DNA of 8,809 nt from contig JAILPU010000066.1 in NCBI GenBank assembly GCA_024699395.1, positions 1-8,809 on the forward strand, given 5' to 3'. Under the pieces are notes generated by a model that saw only the letters and a program-made list of their open reading frames with translations, was not told where the DNA came from and made no database searches. The stretch's first letter is position 1, and every line of letters starts with the position of its first letter. The DNA is from Lachnospiraceae bacterium. GTDB taxonomy: Bacteria > Bacillota > Clostridia > Lachnospirales > Lachnospiraceae. Both the position numbers and the translations under genes were made by a program. Shown here in pieces: positions 1-6,066 of the stretch.

Positions 1-70
1 ATATGATACACATATAAAGAGATCGGGGGCCTTTTTAGATGCGATATGCACCGGCAAATTATGATATCGC

Positions 71-138
71 AGTAATTACAAAGTAATCGCTACAGTAATC
101 CATGATAAAAATGAAGCCGCAGTAATCCATGACAAAAA
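71..138 (+). repeat. Cluster of AGTAAT-containing direct repeats upstream of the first gene
   Basis: The hexamer AGTAAT occurs at 71, 82, 94 and 121. The last two copies sit in a longer direct repeat, CAGTAATCCATGAYAAAAA, at 93-111 and 120-138, with one mismatch and a period of 27. The block ends just before the -35 box of the promoter at 142-170. Its position suggests protein-binding sites for a regulator of the downstream gene, but no known site is recognised. The repeats are seen directly; the function is inferred. Confidence 0.55.
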
Positions 139-141
139 CGA

Positions 142-170
142 TTGACTTTGCTATAGTCATAACTTAAAAT
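142..170 (+). promoter_or_regulatory. Sigma-70-type promoter for the Asn-rich membrane protein gene
   Basis: TTGACT at 142-147 and TAAAAT at 165-170 are separated by exactly 17 bases, each box matching five of six consensus bases. Transcription would begin near 177, giving a leader of about 34 bases before the ATG at 211. That excludes the in-frame ATG at 178 as a normal start. A dyad TGACT-N7-AGTCA (143-159) overlaps the -35 box and could be an operator. Confidence 0.65.
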
Positions 171-210
171 CAAACAGATGCAATTTTTTACCATTAAAAT
201 GGAGACACGA

Positions 211-1128
211 ATGTACGGAGAGAATGAAAACGGATTCACAGGTTCCGGTGGATTATATGATGCCAACGGCAATAACAGATTCAAGGTAGGAAACGCATTT
301 GGTGCAAACACCGGAAATAACGGTAACACCGGAGCAAATGTAAATCCCGAATTTAACGGTACCATGGGATTTGGTGCAAACCCCGGATATAACCAAAATG
401 CGGGTTTTAACACCAATAATGGATATTATGACAATAACAGAAACGGTGTATTTGGACAGGCGCAGCAGACGACCAACGAAGAAGAAGTACAGTTAAGAAC
501 CAAAGCCAAGGAACAGGGAGAGAAGCTTGGAAAAGTATTTAAGTTCCACATCGCTATATTAGTAAGTGCGGTTGTGCTTTTTATAGCATTATGTATTGTG
601 GGGGCAGCTGTATTTCAAAGCGACGGTATTGAAGAAACTTTTATTTTATGGGGGATTTTTCTGATTGTTACTTTTGTATTGCAATTTAAATTGTTTGGTA
701 CCGTTAAATCTATGGCGGTTTTCAATGATGAATACAGAGAGGTCGGAAAATATTATATGGCTTTTGGTGCAACGTGCGTGGCGTGCGTAGTGGTGGGATA
801 TGTGTCTATATTCATTCCTATGTTACTTATTCTGATTCCTTTTATATTTGTTTTGGGATCGATTTTTGCCGGCGCCGGAGCTATAAAATTTATGTCAGCG
901 GTTTCAAGAGAAATAATTCCTTATAAAGCAAGTCTTTCAAATCCTTGGGATATCTTAGTCGGTTTTCAGAAAGTTCATTTGGTGATATATATCGGCGCAC
1001 TGATTTTACAGTTTTTGGGCATTAATTGCACAGGGGTATTGTCTGTTGTAGCCGGACTGGCGTTTGTAAGAGATATCTGGTATCTTGTATTGCTCAGTGA
1101 GTCCGCAAATGCAATGAAAAGATTCTAA
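211..1128 (+). CDS. Multi-pass membrane protein with Asn/Gly-rich N-terminal tail, function unknown
   Basis: The protein has 305 residues when started at the ATG preceded by GGAG (201-204) with six bases of spacing; an in-frame ATG at 178 lies at the predicted transcription start and has no ribosome site. Residues 1 to about 88 are low-complexity, dominated by Asn, Gly, Phe and Tyr, with loosely repeated GANTG, GANPG and NAGF-type units and no signal peptide. A charged stretch (about 89-110) leads into hydrophobic segments at about 113-135, 143-163, 181-200, 202-226 and 256-288. The N-terminal tail is probably cytoplasmic and disordered. I recognise no family or catalytic motif, so no function is assigned. 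The gene has its own promoter and converges on the mgtC-like gene with only 32 bases between them and no clear terminator there. A scaffold or stress-related membrane role is possible but unsupported. Confidence 0.85.
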   Translation: MYGENENGFTGSGGLYDANGNNRFKVGNAFGANTGNNGNTGANVNPEFNGTMGFGANPGYNQNAGFNTNNGYYDNNRNGVFGQAQQTTNEEEVQLRTKAKEQGEKLGKVFKFHIAILVSAVVLFIALCIVGAAVFQSDGIEETFILWGIFLIVTFVLQFKLFGTVKSMAVFNDEYREVGKYYMAFGATCVACVVVGYVSIFIPMLLILIPFIFVLGSIFAGAGAIKFMSAVSREIIPYKASLSNPWDILVGFQKVHLVIYIGALILQFLGINCTGVLSVVAGLAFVRDIWYLVLLSESANAMKRF

Positions 1129-1160
1129 GCAGTATACATAACAGAATAATATCCCGATTA

Positions 1161-1913
1161 TCAGGCTCTCATCTCTTCAATATGGTAAACATATTCAAGG
1201 GTTTTGAGGGCCTCTATTATTTCTTTGTGAGTCTTGTATTTCTTGAGTTCGCCGCTGGTGATGGAGAGGGCAATGGAATAAACCGAGAGCCCTGAGTTAA
1301 CATAGGCGGGGTTTAATTCGATGTCGTCGATAATGATTCCCAGCTTTCTGATAGTGGTAACAAAATCCTGAAGGTAGGCGGAACTCTTTAATTCCAGATG
1401 AATCTCAAAATGGTTTGATCTGTTTTTGAGGAAATGTTCAATGGTGGGGAAAATATTGAGGGTGCAAAGAAGACTTATAAAACCGATAATGGCAATGGTC
1501 AGCTGCCCCATGCCGCAGGCCATGCCCAATATTACGCAACACCACAGAGCCACGGAAGTGGTCAGTCCTTTGATCTGATTTCTTGATGAAAAAAGAATAC
1601 AGTTTATGCTTATAACGGCGCCGGCAATAATTGCGGCACCGGATAATACAGGCAGGAAAGTAAATGAACCGGTACCGTTACCCAAAAGAGATTCCCTTAA
1701 ATATTCGTCGCAGAGAGCCGCGAGGGTGGGAGCCATTGTCATAAGCATAAAGGTTCTGACACCGGCGGAATGCCTTTTGGTGGCGCGCTCACAGCCTACA
1801 ATTGCTGAAAAAATAAGGGCAATCAGGATACGTAATATTACCGAGCAGATATTGAGGCTTGTGGCCCAACTGCCTAAAAGATTCGTAAAGGGATCGGAAA
1901 GAGACGGATTCAT
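1161..1913 (-). CDS. MgtC/SapB family membrane protein
   Basis: This 250-residue protein starts at the ATG at 1913, chosen because AAGGAGGA (1922-1929) lies eight bases upstream; a GTG at 1973 is in frame but has no such site. Residues 22-66 match the MgtC signature: a hydrophobic helix, then CER (41-43), AGVRT (50-54) and a second helix. GLTTS-x-ALW (116-124) matches the conserved GLTTAAxLW block. The usual glycine-rich IGFLGAG-like segment is diverged (GAAIIAGAV, about 92-100). Residues from about 168 to 250 form a soluble alpha/beta tail typical of the longer, ACT-like-domain members. MgtC proteins are inner-membrane factors tied to magnesium limitation and acid or intracellular survival in some bacteria; the role in commensal Firmicutes is not settled. 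It lies downstream of the antiporter on the same strand, so both are probably co-transcribed. Confidence 0.85.
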   Translation of the reverse strand: MNPSLSDPFTNLLGSWATSLNICSVILRILIALIFSAIVGCERATKRHSAGVRTFMLMTMAPTLAALCDEYLRESLLGNGTGSFTFLPVLSGAAIIAGAVISINCILFSSRNQIKGLTTSVALWCCVILGMACGMGQLTIAIIGFISLLCTLNIFPTIEHFLKNRSNHFEIHLELKSSAYLQDFVTTIRKLGIIIDDIELNPAYVNSGLSVYSIALSITSGELKKYKTHKEIIEALKTLEYVYHIEEMRA

Positions 1914-1935
1914 TGTAATTGTCCTCCTTGGAGTT

Positions 1936-2083
1936 TTATTTATGTCTTCTGTTTGCGGACACCCGGTGGGCACGTTTCGTCTATCGGCGCGTTTGGTTTG
2001 GTACTGCTGTTTGCGGGCGTTTGCAGCATCGCGTATGCGTTTCGGTCGTTGACGTGCGCGTTATTTATGCCTTCTGTTTACGG
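1936..2083 (-). repeat. GC-rich antiporter/mgtC spacer bounded by imperfect direct repeats
   Basis: Positions 1936-1958 and 2061-2083 are 23-base direct repeats with two mismatches, 125 bases apart. Both contain CTTCTGTTT and, on the minus strand, both can read R-K-Q-K-A/T-stop. A shorter third copy, CTGCTGTTTGCGG, lies at 2004-2016. The DNA between is about 60 percent GC by hand count, clearly richer than its surroundings, with many CG dinucleotides. The second repeat covers the antiporter stop codon. This could be a short tandem duplication, an inserted element, or the remains of a longer antiporter C-terminus. Confidence 0.6.
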
Positions 2084-3518
2084 GACCGGGGCGGAAATAG
2101 GGATTGATAAGTTCGTATTGTTCCTCGGCCGCCGAGGTAAATGCCTGTTCTTCTTCGGAGATGGAATGCTCCGGGATTTCTTTCTGTATTGCGTTGATGC
2201 GCTCTATCAAAAGTTCCAGAGACGTCTTGGGATTGCCTTCGTTGTCGGTGGTGCTCACCTCCACCAGGTCTTCAATCTTTTTGGAATAAGAACCCGACAG
2301 ATAAAGGGAAAGTTTCCCACAGGCCGGTCCGATAAGCTCATACAGTACGCTTGAAGCAAGGATTATGGTGGAGAGTGCAATGCCTGCTTCTCCGCCGAGA
2401 GTTCTTGCACCTAAAGCGGCAAGACCGATGGCCACACCCGCCTGGGGTATCAGGGCGAGTCCCAGGTAATTTCTTACTTTGGCAGGCTTCTTTATGAGAT
2501 GACATCCGATAAAGGCCCCCAAGTATTTACCCAGTATTCTTATTAAGAAGTACAGCACGCCGATAAGAATAAGGGGAGTTTTGCCCACGGCTCCAGAAGG
2601 GTGTATAAGGGCGTTAAGATCAAAGGATATTCCCGACCGTACAAAGAAAAGAAGGAGTATGGGCGGGGAAAAATAATTAAGCTGCTTAAAGAGCTTATCG
2701 TTGTCGGTTAGATTGATGTAAACCGTACTCATGGACATGCATCCAAGTAAAGGCGAAACGTCAAGAGCGGTGCATACTCCGCAGAAAGCAAGGATGAGGG
2801 CGATGGAAATAATAAGCCTGTTGTCCTTGGATTTTTTCTGAGCCAAAAACAGTTTCAGTATCCAGCCGAAGAATCCACCCAACGCCATTACTCCGATGTT
2901 GATGATAATGGGCTTTATTATGGTTACGCCGTTTAAACCTGTCTGAGAGAGGCTTGATACGGCAATTGATATTGCGATGGAATAAGAAACCAGACCCACG
3001 ATATCGTCCAGAGCCACAACCTGTAATAGGGTTTCCACAAAGTCCCCCTTGGCTTTTGTCTGCCTGATGGTCATTACCGTTGAGGCAGGGGCCGTGGCAC
3101 TCGCAAGAGCTGCTAACACAACGCTGAAAGCAAGATTTAGTCCAAGGATATAATAGGTCAGGATAAATATCAAAAGAGATGCGAGCAATGCTTCAAACAG
3201 CGTAACGATGATTACTTTGGCACCGTTCTTTTTAAGAGTTTTAATCCGGAAAAATTCTCCCGTGCTGAAAGCGATAAAGGCCAATGCTATATCCGGCAGA
3301 AAATCACTTCCCTTTGTAATCGATTCCGGAATCAGGTTGAGTCCAAAGGGACCTATAAGAATTCCCGTGATAATATATGCCGTAACATTGGGAAGCTTTA
3401 ATTTGCCCGTGATACGGCTCATGACAAAACCGGCAAAGAGCATAATGGCAAGGGAAATTATCACCATTTTGGCCGAGGTGTATACTGTTGGGTAATCGGG
3501 ATAAAGGTATTTGATCAT
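2061..3518 (-). CDS. CPA2-type cation:proton antiporter (Na+/H+ or K+/H+ exchanger)
   Basis: The protein has 485 residues from the ATG at 3518, which has GGAGG (3524-3528) five bases upstream; the ATG at 3530 sits on that ribosome site and is rejected. It is a polytopic membrane protein with about 12 helices. GILIGPFGLNLIPE (52-65) matches the family's early GxxxGPxGL motif. ATAPAST (141-147) and ALDDIVG (169-175, Asp171-Asp172) correspond to the two unwound-helix ion-site segments. LALIPQAGVAIGLA in the C-terminal half fits the conserved late helix. The Asp-Asp pair is typical of electrogenic sodium/proton exchangers, but the ion cannot be fixed from sequence. No TrkA-N or TrkA-C regulatory domain follows; instead there is a charged tail of about 75 residues. 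The gene probably has its own promoter (3548-3576). Its 3' end is unusual: a +1 shift at the stop codon would add 40 residues and end 26 bases before mgtC. Confidence 0.9.
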   Translation of the reverse strand: MIKYLYPDYPTVYTSAKMVIISLAIMLFAGFVMSRITGKLKLPNVTAYIITGILIGPFGLNLIPESITKGSDFLPDIALAFIAFSTGEFFRIKTLKKNGAKVIIVTLFEALLASLLIFILTYYILGLNLAFSVVLAALASATAPASTVMTIRQTKAKGDFVETLLQVVALDDIVGLVSYSIAISIAVSSLSQTGLNGVTIIKPIIINIGVMALGGFFGWILKLFLAQKKSKDNRLIISIALILAFCGVCTALDVSPLLGCMSMSTVYINLTDNDKLFKQLNYFSPPILLLFFVRSGISFDLNALIHPSGAVGKTPLILIGVLYFLIRILGKYLGAFIGCHLIKKPAKVRNYLGLALIPQAGVAIGLAALGARTLGGEAGIALSTIILASSVLYELIGPACGKLSLYLSGSYSKKIEDLVEVSTTDNEGNPKTSLELLIERINAIQKEIPEHSISEEEQAFTSAAEEQYELINPYFRPGPVNRRHK

Positions 3519-3547
3519 GGGTGCCTCCATGGGTTTTACTTTTGATC

Positions 3548-3576
3548 CTTATACCTTAAATCTTATCATGTGACAG
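3548..3576 (-). promoter_or_regulatory. Candidate promoter of the antiporter-mgtC unit
   Basis: On the minus strand CTGTCA (3576-3571) and TATAAG (3553-3548) are separated by 17 bases, matching four and five of six consensus bases. Transcription would start near 3541, about 22 bases before the chosen ATG at 3518. The upstream transporter gene is closed by the terminator at 3615-3654, so a separate promoter is expected here. Confidence 0.45.
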
Positions 3577-3614
3577 TGTAAAAATACAGAAAAAAGAATA
3601 ATGAGAAATAAAAT

Positions 3615-3654
3615 AAGCTGTGAATTCAAAAAATGCTTCCTGAATTCACAGCTT
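3615..3654 (-). terminator. Rho-independent terminator of the OFA transporter gene
   Basis: AAGCTGTGAATTCA (3615-3628) and TGAATTCACAGCTT (3641-3654) form a perfect 14-base-pair stem with a 12-base loop. On the minus strand it is followed by ATTTTATTTCTC, which is U-rich, and it begins 22 bases past the stop codon at 3677. The plus-strand side is also T-rich, so it could work in both directions, although no plus-strand gene reads into it. Confidence 0.85.
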
Positions 3655-3676
3655 TTGTTTTAACTTTATTTAAATC

Positions 3677-5014
3677 TTAGTCAGCTTTCTTTTCCTTGTT
3701 GTTTACCTTGGGAATCATTACAAGTGAAACGATAAGTGCAACGATGTAAAGGGCTACTGTAAAGAAAAGTACTGCCTGGTAGCCTTCGGGATTAACCGTT
3801 GCAGCCTGTCCGTTTGAAAGAGTGATCTCTTTAAATTCGCCTACGCGGTTAACGATAGCTGTAGCAATCTGGTTACCTGTGAGACCTGCGATAGCCCATG
3901 CTGAGAGGCACATACCGTGAACCGCTGATATGGACTTCATTCCGAAGTGGTCTGACAAAAGTGTGGGAACATTGGAGAAACCTCCGCCGTAACCTGCGTT
4001 TACCATGATAAGAAGAGCTATGCAAAGGAATGAAAGAGCCTTAACATCACTACCGTTAACAATACCCTTTGTAACGATGGTAGCACCGGTAAATGCGATG
4101 GAAAGAATGAAAATAAGTTTGTAGATTGTGTTTCTGTCCTTAAAGGTATCAGCCCATGCTGAGAAACCAAGTCTTCCGAGAGCATTTGCAATAGCTGTAA
4201 CAGAAGCAAGGGTTGCACAAAGACCTACGCTCAAACCGATGGATTTGAAGATCATCTTTTCCTGAGAGATAAGTGCAAGACCGCATGCGATGTTGATGTA
4301 GAACATAATCCAGATACCGATGAAGGTCTTGTTACCGAATGCGGTTTTGAAGTTGGAACCGAGAGTTTTGAAGAATTCACCGATACCGGCCTTCTCGCCG
4401 TGGGCCTCAACCCAGTCGGAGGGCTTCTTGAGAAGAAGGTGACCGATAAACATCATTACACAGTAAACACCGCCCATAATAAAGAACATGGGAGCGGGAT
4501 TGTTGTCGAATTTCTTTAAGATTGCCTGCATGATAGGGCTTGCGATGGCCTTTGCAAGACCGAAACCTGCAACTGCAAGACCTGTTGCAAGACCTTTACG
4601 ATCCTTGAACCAAAGCATAAGTGTTTTTACAGGTGAGAGATATCCGGTTCCGAGACCGATACCCATTACACATCCGTAACATACAAAAATAAGAGGAAGT
4701 GATTTTATAGTAATGGCGAAGCCTGTACCTATCATACCAAGTGTGAAACATATGGTTGCAATAAGAGATGATTTGTGAATATCCTTTTCCACAACGTCAC
4801 CTAAAAACGCTGCCGACATGCCGAGGAAGAAAATGGCAAGGCTGAATGCCCATTCGGTTGCACTCTTGGTGGCACCGATGTAATCGGCTATCTCCTGACT
4901 GAAGGTAGACCAGCAGTATACCGTACCGATACTGCAGTGAAGTAAGAGGGCGGGGATTGCGGCACGGATCCATTTGTTTTCCATAGCGCCCCCTGATCTT
5001 TTCTGTTCGCTCAT
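3677..5014 (-). CDS. OFA-family (oxalate/formate antiporter-like) MFS transporter
   Basis: The protein has 445 residues from the ATG at 5014, with GAAAGGA (5024-5030) nine bases upstream. Upstream in-frame codons to 5104 cover the promoter and are rejected; the ATG at 4984 is a weaker alternative. About 12 membrane helices are visible. Family marks include GTVYCWSTFSQ in the first helix, GLGTGYLSPVKTLMLWF with DRKGLATGLAVAGFGLAKAI in the N-terminal half, and an MFS loop motif NALGRLGFSAWADTFKDRN between the halves. OFA members exchange or import small carboxylates such as oxalate, formate or lactate; the substrate here cannot be fixed. Codon choice is strongly biased (GGT, TTC, ATC, AAC, ACC) unlike the neighbouring genes, suggesting high expression. 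It is a single-gene unit with its own promoter and terminator, divergent from the metal ABC operon. Confidence 0.88.
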   Translation of the reverse strand: MSEQKRSGGAMENKWIRAAIPALLLHCSIGTVYCWSTFSQEIADYIGATKSATEWAFSLAIFFLGMSAAFLGDVVEKDIHKSSLIATICFTLGMIGTGFAITIKSLPLIFVCYGCVMGIGLGTGYLSPVKTLMLWFKDRKGLATGLAVAGFGLAKAIASPIMQAILKKFDNNPAPMFFIMGGVYCVMMFIGHLLLKKPSDWVEAHGEKAGIGEFFKTLGSNFKTAFGNKTFIGIWIMFYINIACGLALISQEKMIFKSIGLSVGLCATLASVTAIANALGRLGFSAWADTFKDRNTIYKLIFILSIAFTGATIVTKGIVNGSDVKALSFLCIALLIMVNAGYGGGFSNVPTLLSDHFGMKSISAVHGMCLSAWAIAGLTGNQIATAIVNRVGEFKEITLSNGQAATVNPEGYQAVLFFTVALYIVALIVSLVMIPKVNNKEKKAD

Positions 5015-5071
5015 TTTAGTTTGTCCTTTCTTTATTTCAGGTGCCTCGTTTGCACCGATTTCAACCTTTGA

Positions 5072-5100
5072 ATTATACAATAAAGGGCTGAAAAAGTAAA
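5072..5100 (-). promoter_or_regulatory. Promoter of the OFA transporter gene
   Basis: On the minus strand TTTACT (5100-5095) and a perfect TATAAT (5077-5072) are separated by 17 bases. Transcription would start near 5065, leaving a leader of about 50 bases before the ATG at 5014. The -35 box lies only ten bases from the -35 box of the plus-strand promoter at 5111, so the two promoters are back to back and may influence each other. Confidence 0.7.
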
Positions 5101-5110
5101 GCACTTTGGC

Positions 5111-5138
5111 TTGACAAGAATTATCTGTATGTTAAACT
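5111..5138 (+). promoter_or_regulatory. Candidate distal promoter of the metal ABC operon
   Basis: A perfect TTGACA (5111-5116) is followed after 16 bases by TAAACT (5133-5138), which matches four of six consensus bases. If used, it gives a leader of roughly 215 bases before the ATG at 5360, carrying the inverted repeats and both dyads listed below. A second, weaker candidate is TTGTGC (5197-5202) with TATGAT (5220-5225) at 17 bases, whose -10 box lies inside the first dyad. Confidence 0.5.
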
Positions 5139-5160
5139 TTACTTGTTTTATTATGGATGG

Positions 5161-5207
5161 CATTGAATCATGAAAAAACAGTTACTGCGTCAATGATTGT
5201 GCAGTAA
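5161..5207 (+). repeat. Two interleaved inverted repeats in the metal ABC leader
   Basis: CATTGA (5161-5166) pairs with TCAATG (5190-5195), and TTACTGC (5182-5188) pairs with GCAGTAA (5201-5207). The pairings interleave, so in RNA they form either mutually exclusive hairpins or a pseudoknot. The loop of the second is 12 bases. No known riboswitch core is recognised. The stretch could also be a DNA operator. Confidence 0.45.
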
Positions 5208-5213
5208 ACTTCG

Positions 5214-5307
5214 CGATTATATGATAATCGGTGGGAATTAGGGGAAATGGGTTAATCCCTATCAGAAAAAGGATTGCTTGTGGTTATTCGATAATCGTTG
5301 GGAATAG
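5214..5307 (+). promoter_or_regulatory. Paired dyad sites, candidate metal-repressor operators
   Basis: The first site, CGATTATATGATAATCG (5214-5230), is a perfect inverted repeat of seven-base arms around three bases. The second, TGGTTATTCGATAATCG (5281-5297), keeps the right arm exactly and most of the left arm. Both are followed by the same extension, KTGGGAAT, so GATAATCGKTGGGAAT recurs at 5223 and 5290, 67 bases apart. The position just before a metal importer suggests sites for a Zur/Fur-type or other metal repressor, but the sequence does not match a consensus I know. The 253 bases from 5105 to 5357 hold no convincing gene. Confidence 0.55.
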
Positions 5308-5359
5308 ATAATAAAGTATTATTTAGGTTACTTCACAACAAGTGGGGAAAGGAAAAGAC

Positions 5360-6064
5360 ATGGCATATATTACCGCAAATGAGTTGGTTCTCGGCTATGA
5401 CGGGAAGGAGATTCTTGAAGGTTTGTCCTTTGAGGTTAATCCCGGGGATTATCTGTGTATCGTCGGTGAGAACGGTTCGGGTAAGTCTACTCTTATGAAG
5501 ACGTTGCTGGGACTTAATAATCCCATGGGCGGTAAGTTTGAATGGGGCGACGGGCTGAAAAAAACACAGATAGGTTATCTTCCTCAGCAGACCATAGTGC
5601 AGAGGGATTTTCCCGCATCGGTGGGTGAGATTGTATTAAGCGGCTGTCAGGGCCGTATGGGTCTTAGACCTTTTTACAGTAAAAGTGACAGGGCTCTGGC
5701 TGATAAAAATATGGAACTTATGGAAATCAAAGAGTTTGAGAAAAACTGTTACAGAGAGCTTTCGGGAGGGCAGCAGCAGCGTGTGCTTTTGGCGAGAGCC
5801 CTCTGCGCCACAGAGAAGGTGCTTTTACTCGATGAGCCGGTAAGCGGACTGGATCCCAAGGTTACTGCCGGAATGTACGATCTTATTGAAAAACTTAACA
5901 AGAGCGGAATCACGATAATAATGATTTCTCATGATATTATTGCGGCGGTAAAATATGCTACCCACATTCTTCACCTTGGGGGAGAGATATACTTCGGCAC
6001 CAAAGAGGAATATATTGCAAGTTCTGTGGGCAAACGTTTTTTGTCTTTGGAAGGAGGTATGTAA
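5360..6064 (+). CDS. Metal ABC transporter ATP-binding protein (Zn/Mn type)
   Basis: The protein has 234 residues from the ATG at 5360; AAAGGA (5348-5353) lies six bases upstream, and the in-frame GTG at 5342 is rejected because it precedes that site. All ATPase motifs are present: Walker A GENGSGKST (36-44), Q-loop LPQQ (74-77), signature LSGGQQQR (134-141), Walker B VLLLDEP (154-160) and the switch His in SHD (His191). The length and the FPASVGEIVLSG segment (84-95) fit the ZnuC/AdcC/TroB group that drives zinc or manganese import. It acts as a cytoplasmic dimer on the permease encoded two bases downstream. The end of this gene carries the ribosome site for that permease, so the two are translationally close. 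No metal-binding lipoprotein gene lies next to it, which is unusual for this importer type. Zinc versus manganese cannot be decided. Confidence 0.92.
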   Translation: MAYITANELVLGYDGKEILEGLSFEVNPGDYLCIVGENGSGKSTLMKTLLGLNNPMGGKFEWGDGLKKTQIGYLPQQTIVQRDFPASVGEIVLSGCQGRMGLRPFYSKSDRALADKNMELMEIKEFEKNCYRELSGGQQQRVLLARALCATEKVLLLDEPVSGLDPKVTAGMYDLIEKLNKSGITIIMISHDIIAAVKYATHILHLGGEIYFGTKEEYIASSVGKRFLSLEGGM

Positions 6065-6066
6065 AG

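Noticed and set aside
21..36. GATCGGGGGCC followed by TTTTT, possible terminator end
   Set aside because: No complementary left arm is visible within the window; it may be the right half of a terminator of an upstream gene, but that cannot be supported.
90..416. Minus-strand open frame of 108 codons
   Set aside because: It lies antisense to the promoter and N-terminus of the first gene, is Pro/Leu-rich as expected from antisense of Asn/Gly codons, and has no ribosome site.
1606..2354. Plus-strand open frames across mgtC, the spacer and the antiporter end
   Set aside because: They are antisense to well-supported genes, carry no recognisable domain, and are open mainly because of the GC-rich spacer.
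1161..3518. In-frame readthrough fusion of antiporter and MgtC
   Set aside because: No stop lies between the antiporter TAA and mgtC in the same frame, but the linker would be an Arg/Gln-rich, unnatural sequence, and mgtC has its own strong ribosome site. The +1 frame is more coding-like.
5208..5310. Cobalamin or other known riboswitch
   Set aside because: GGTGGGAAT and GGGAAT pieces superficially recall riboswitch cores, but the conserved B12-box and other class hallmarks are missing and the signal is explained better by repeated dyads.
5342..5359. GTG start for the ABC ATPase
   Set aside because: It lies upstream of the AAAGGA ribosome site that serves the ATG at 5360.
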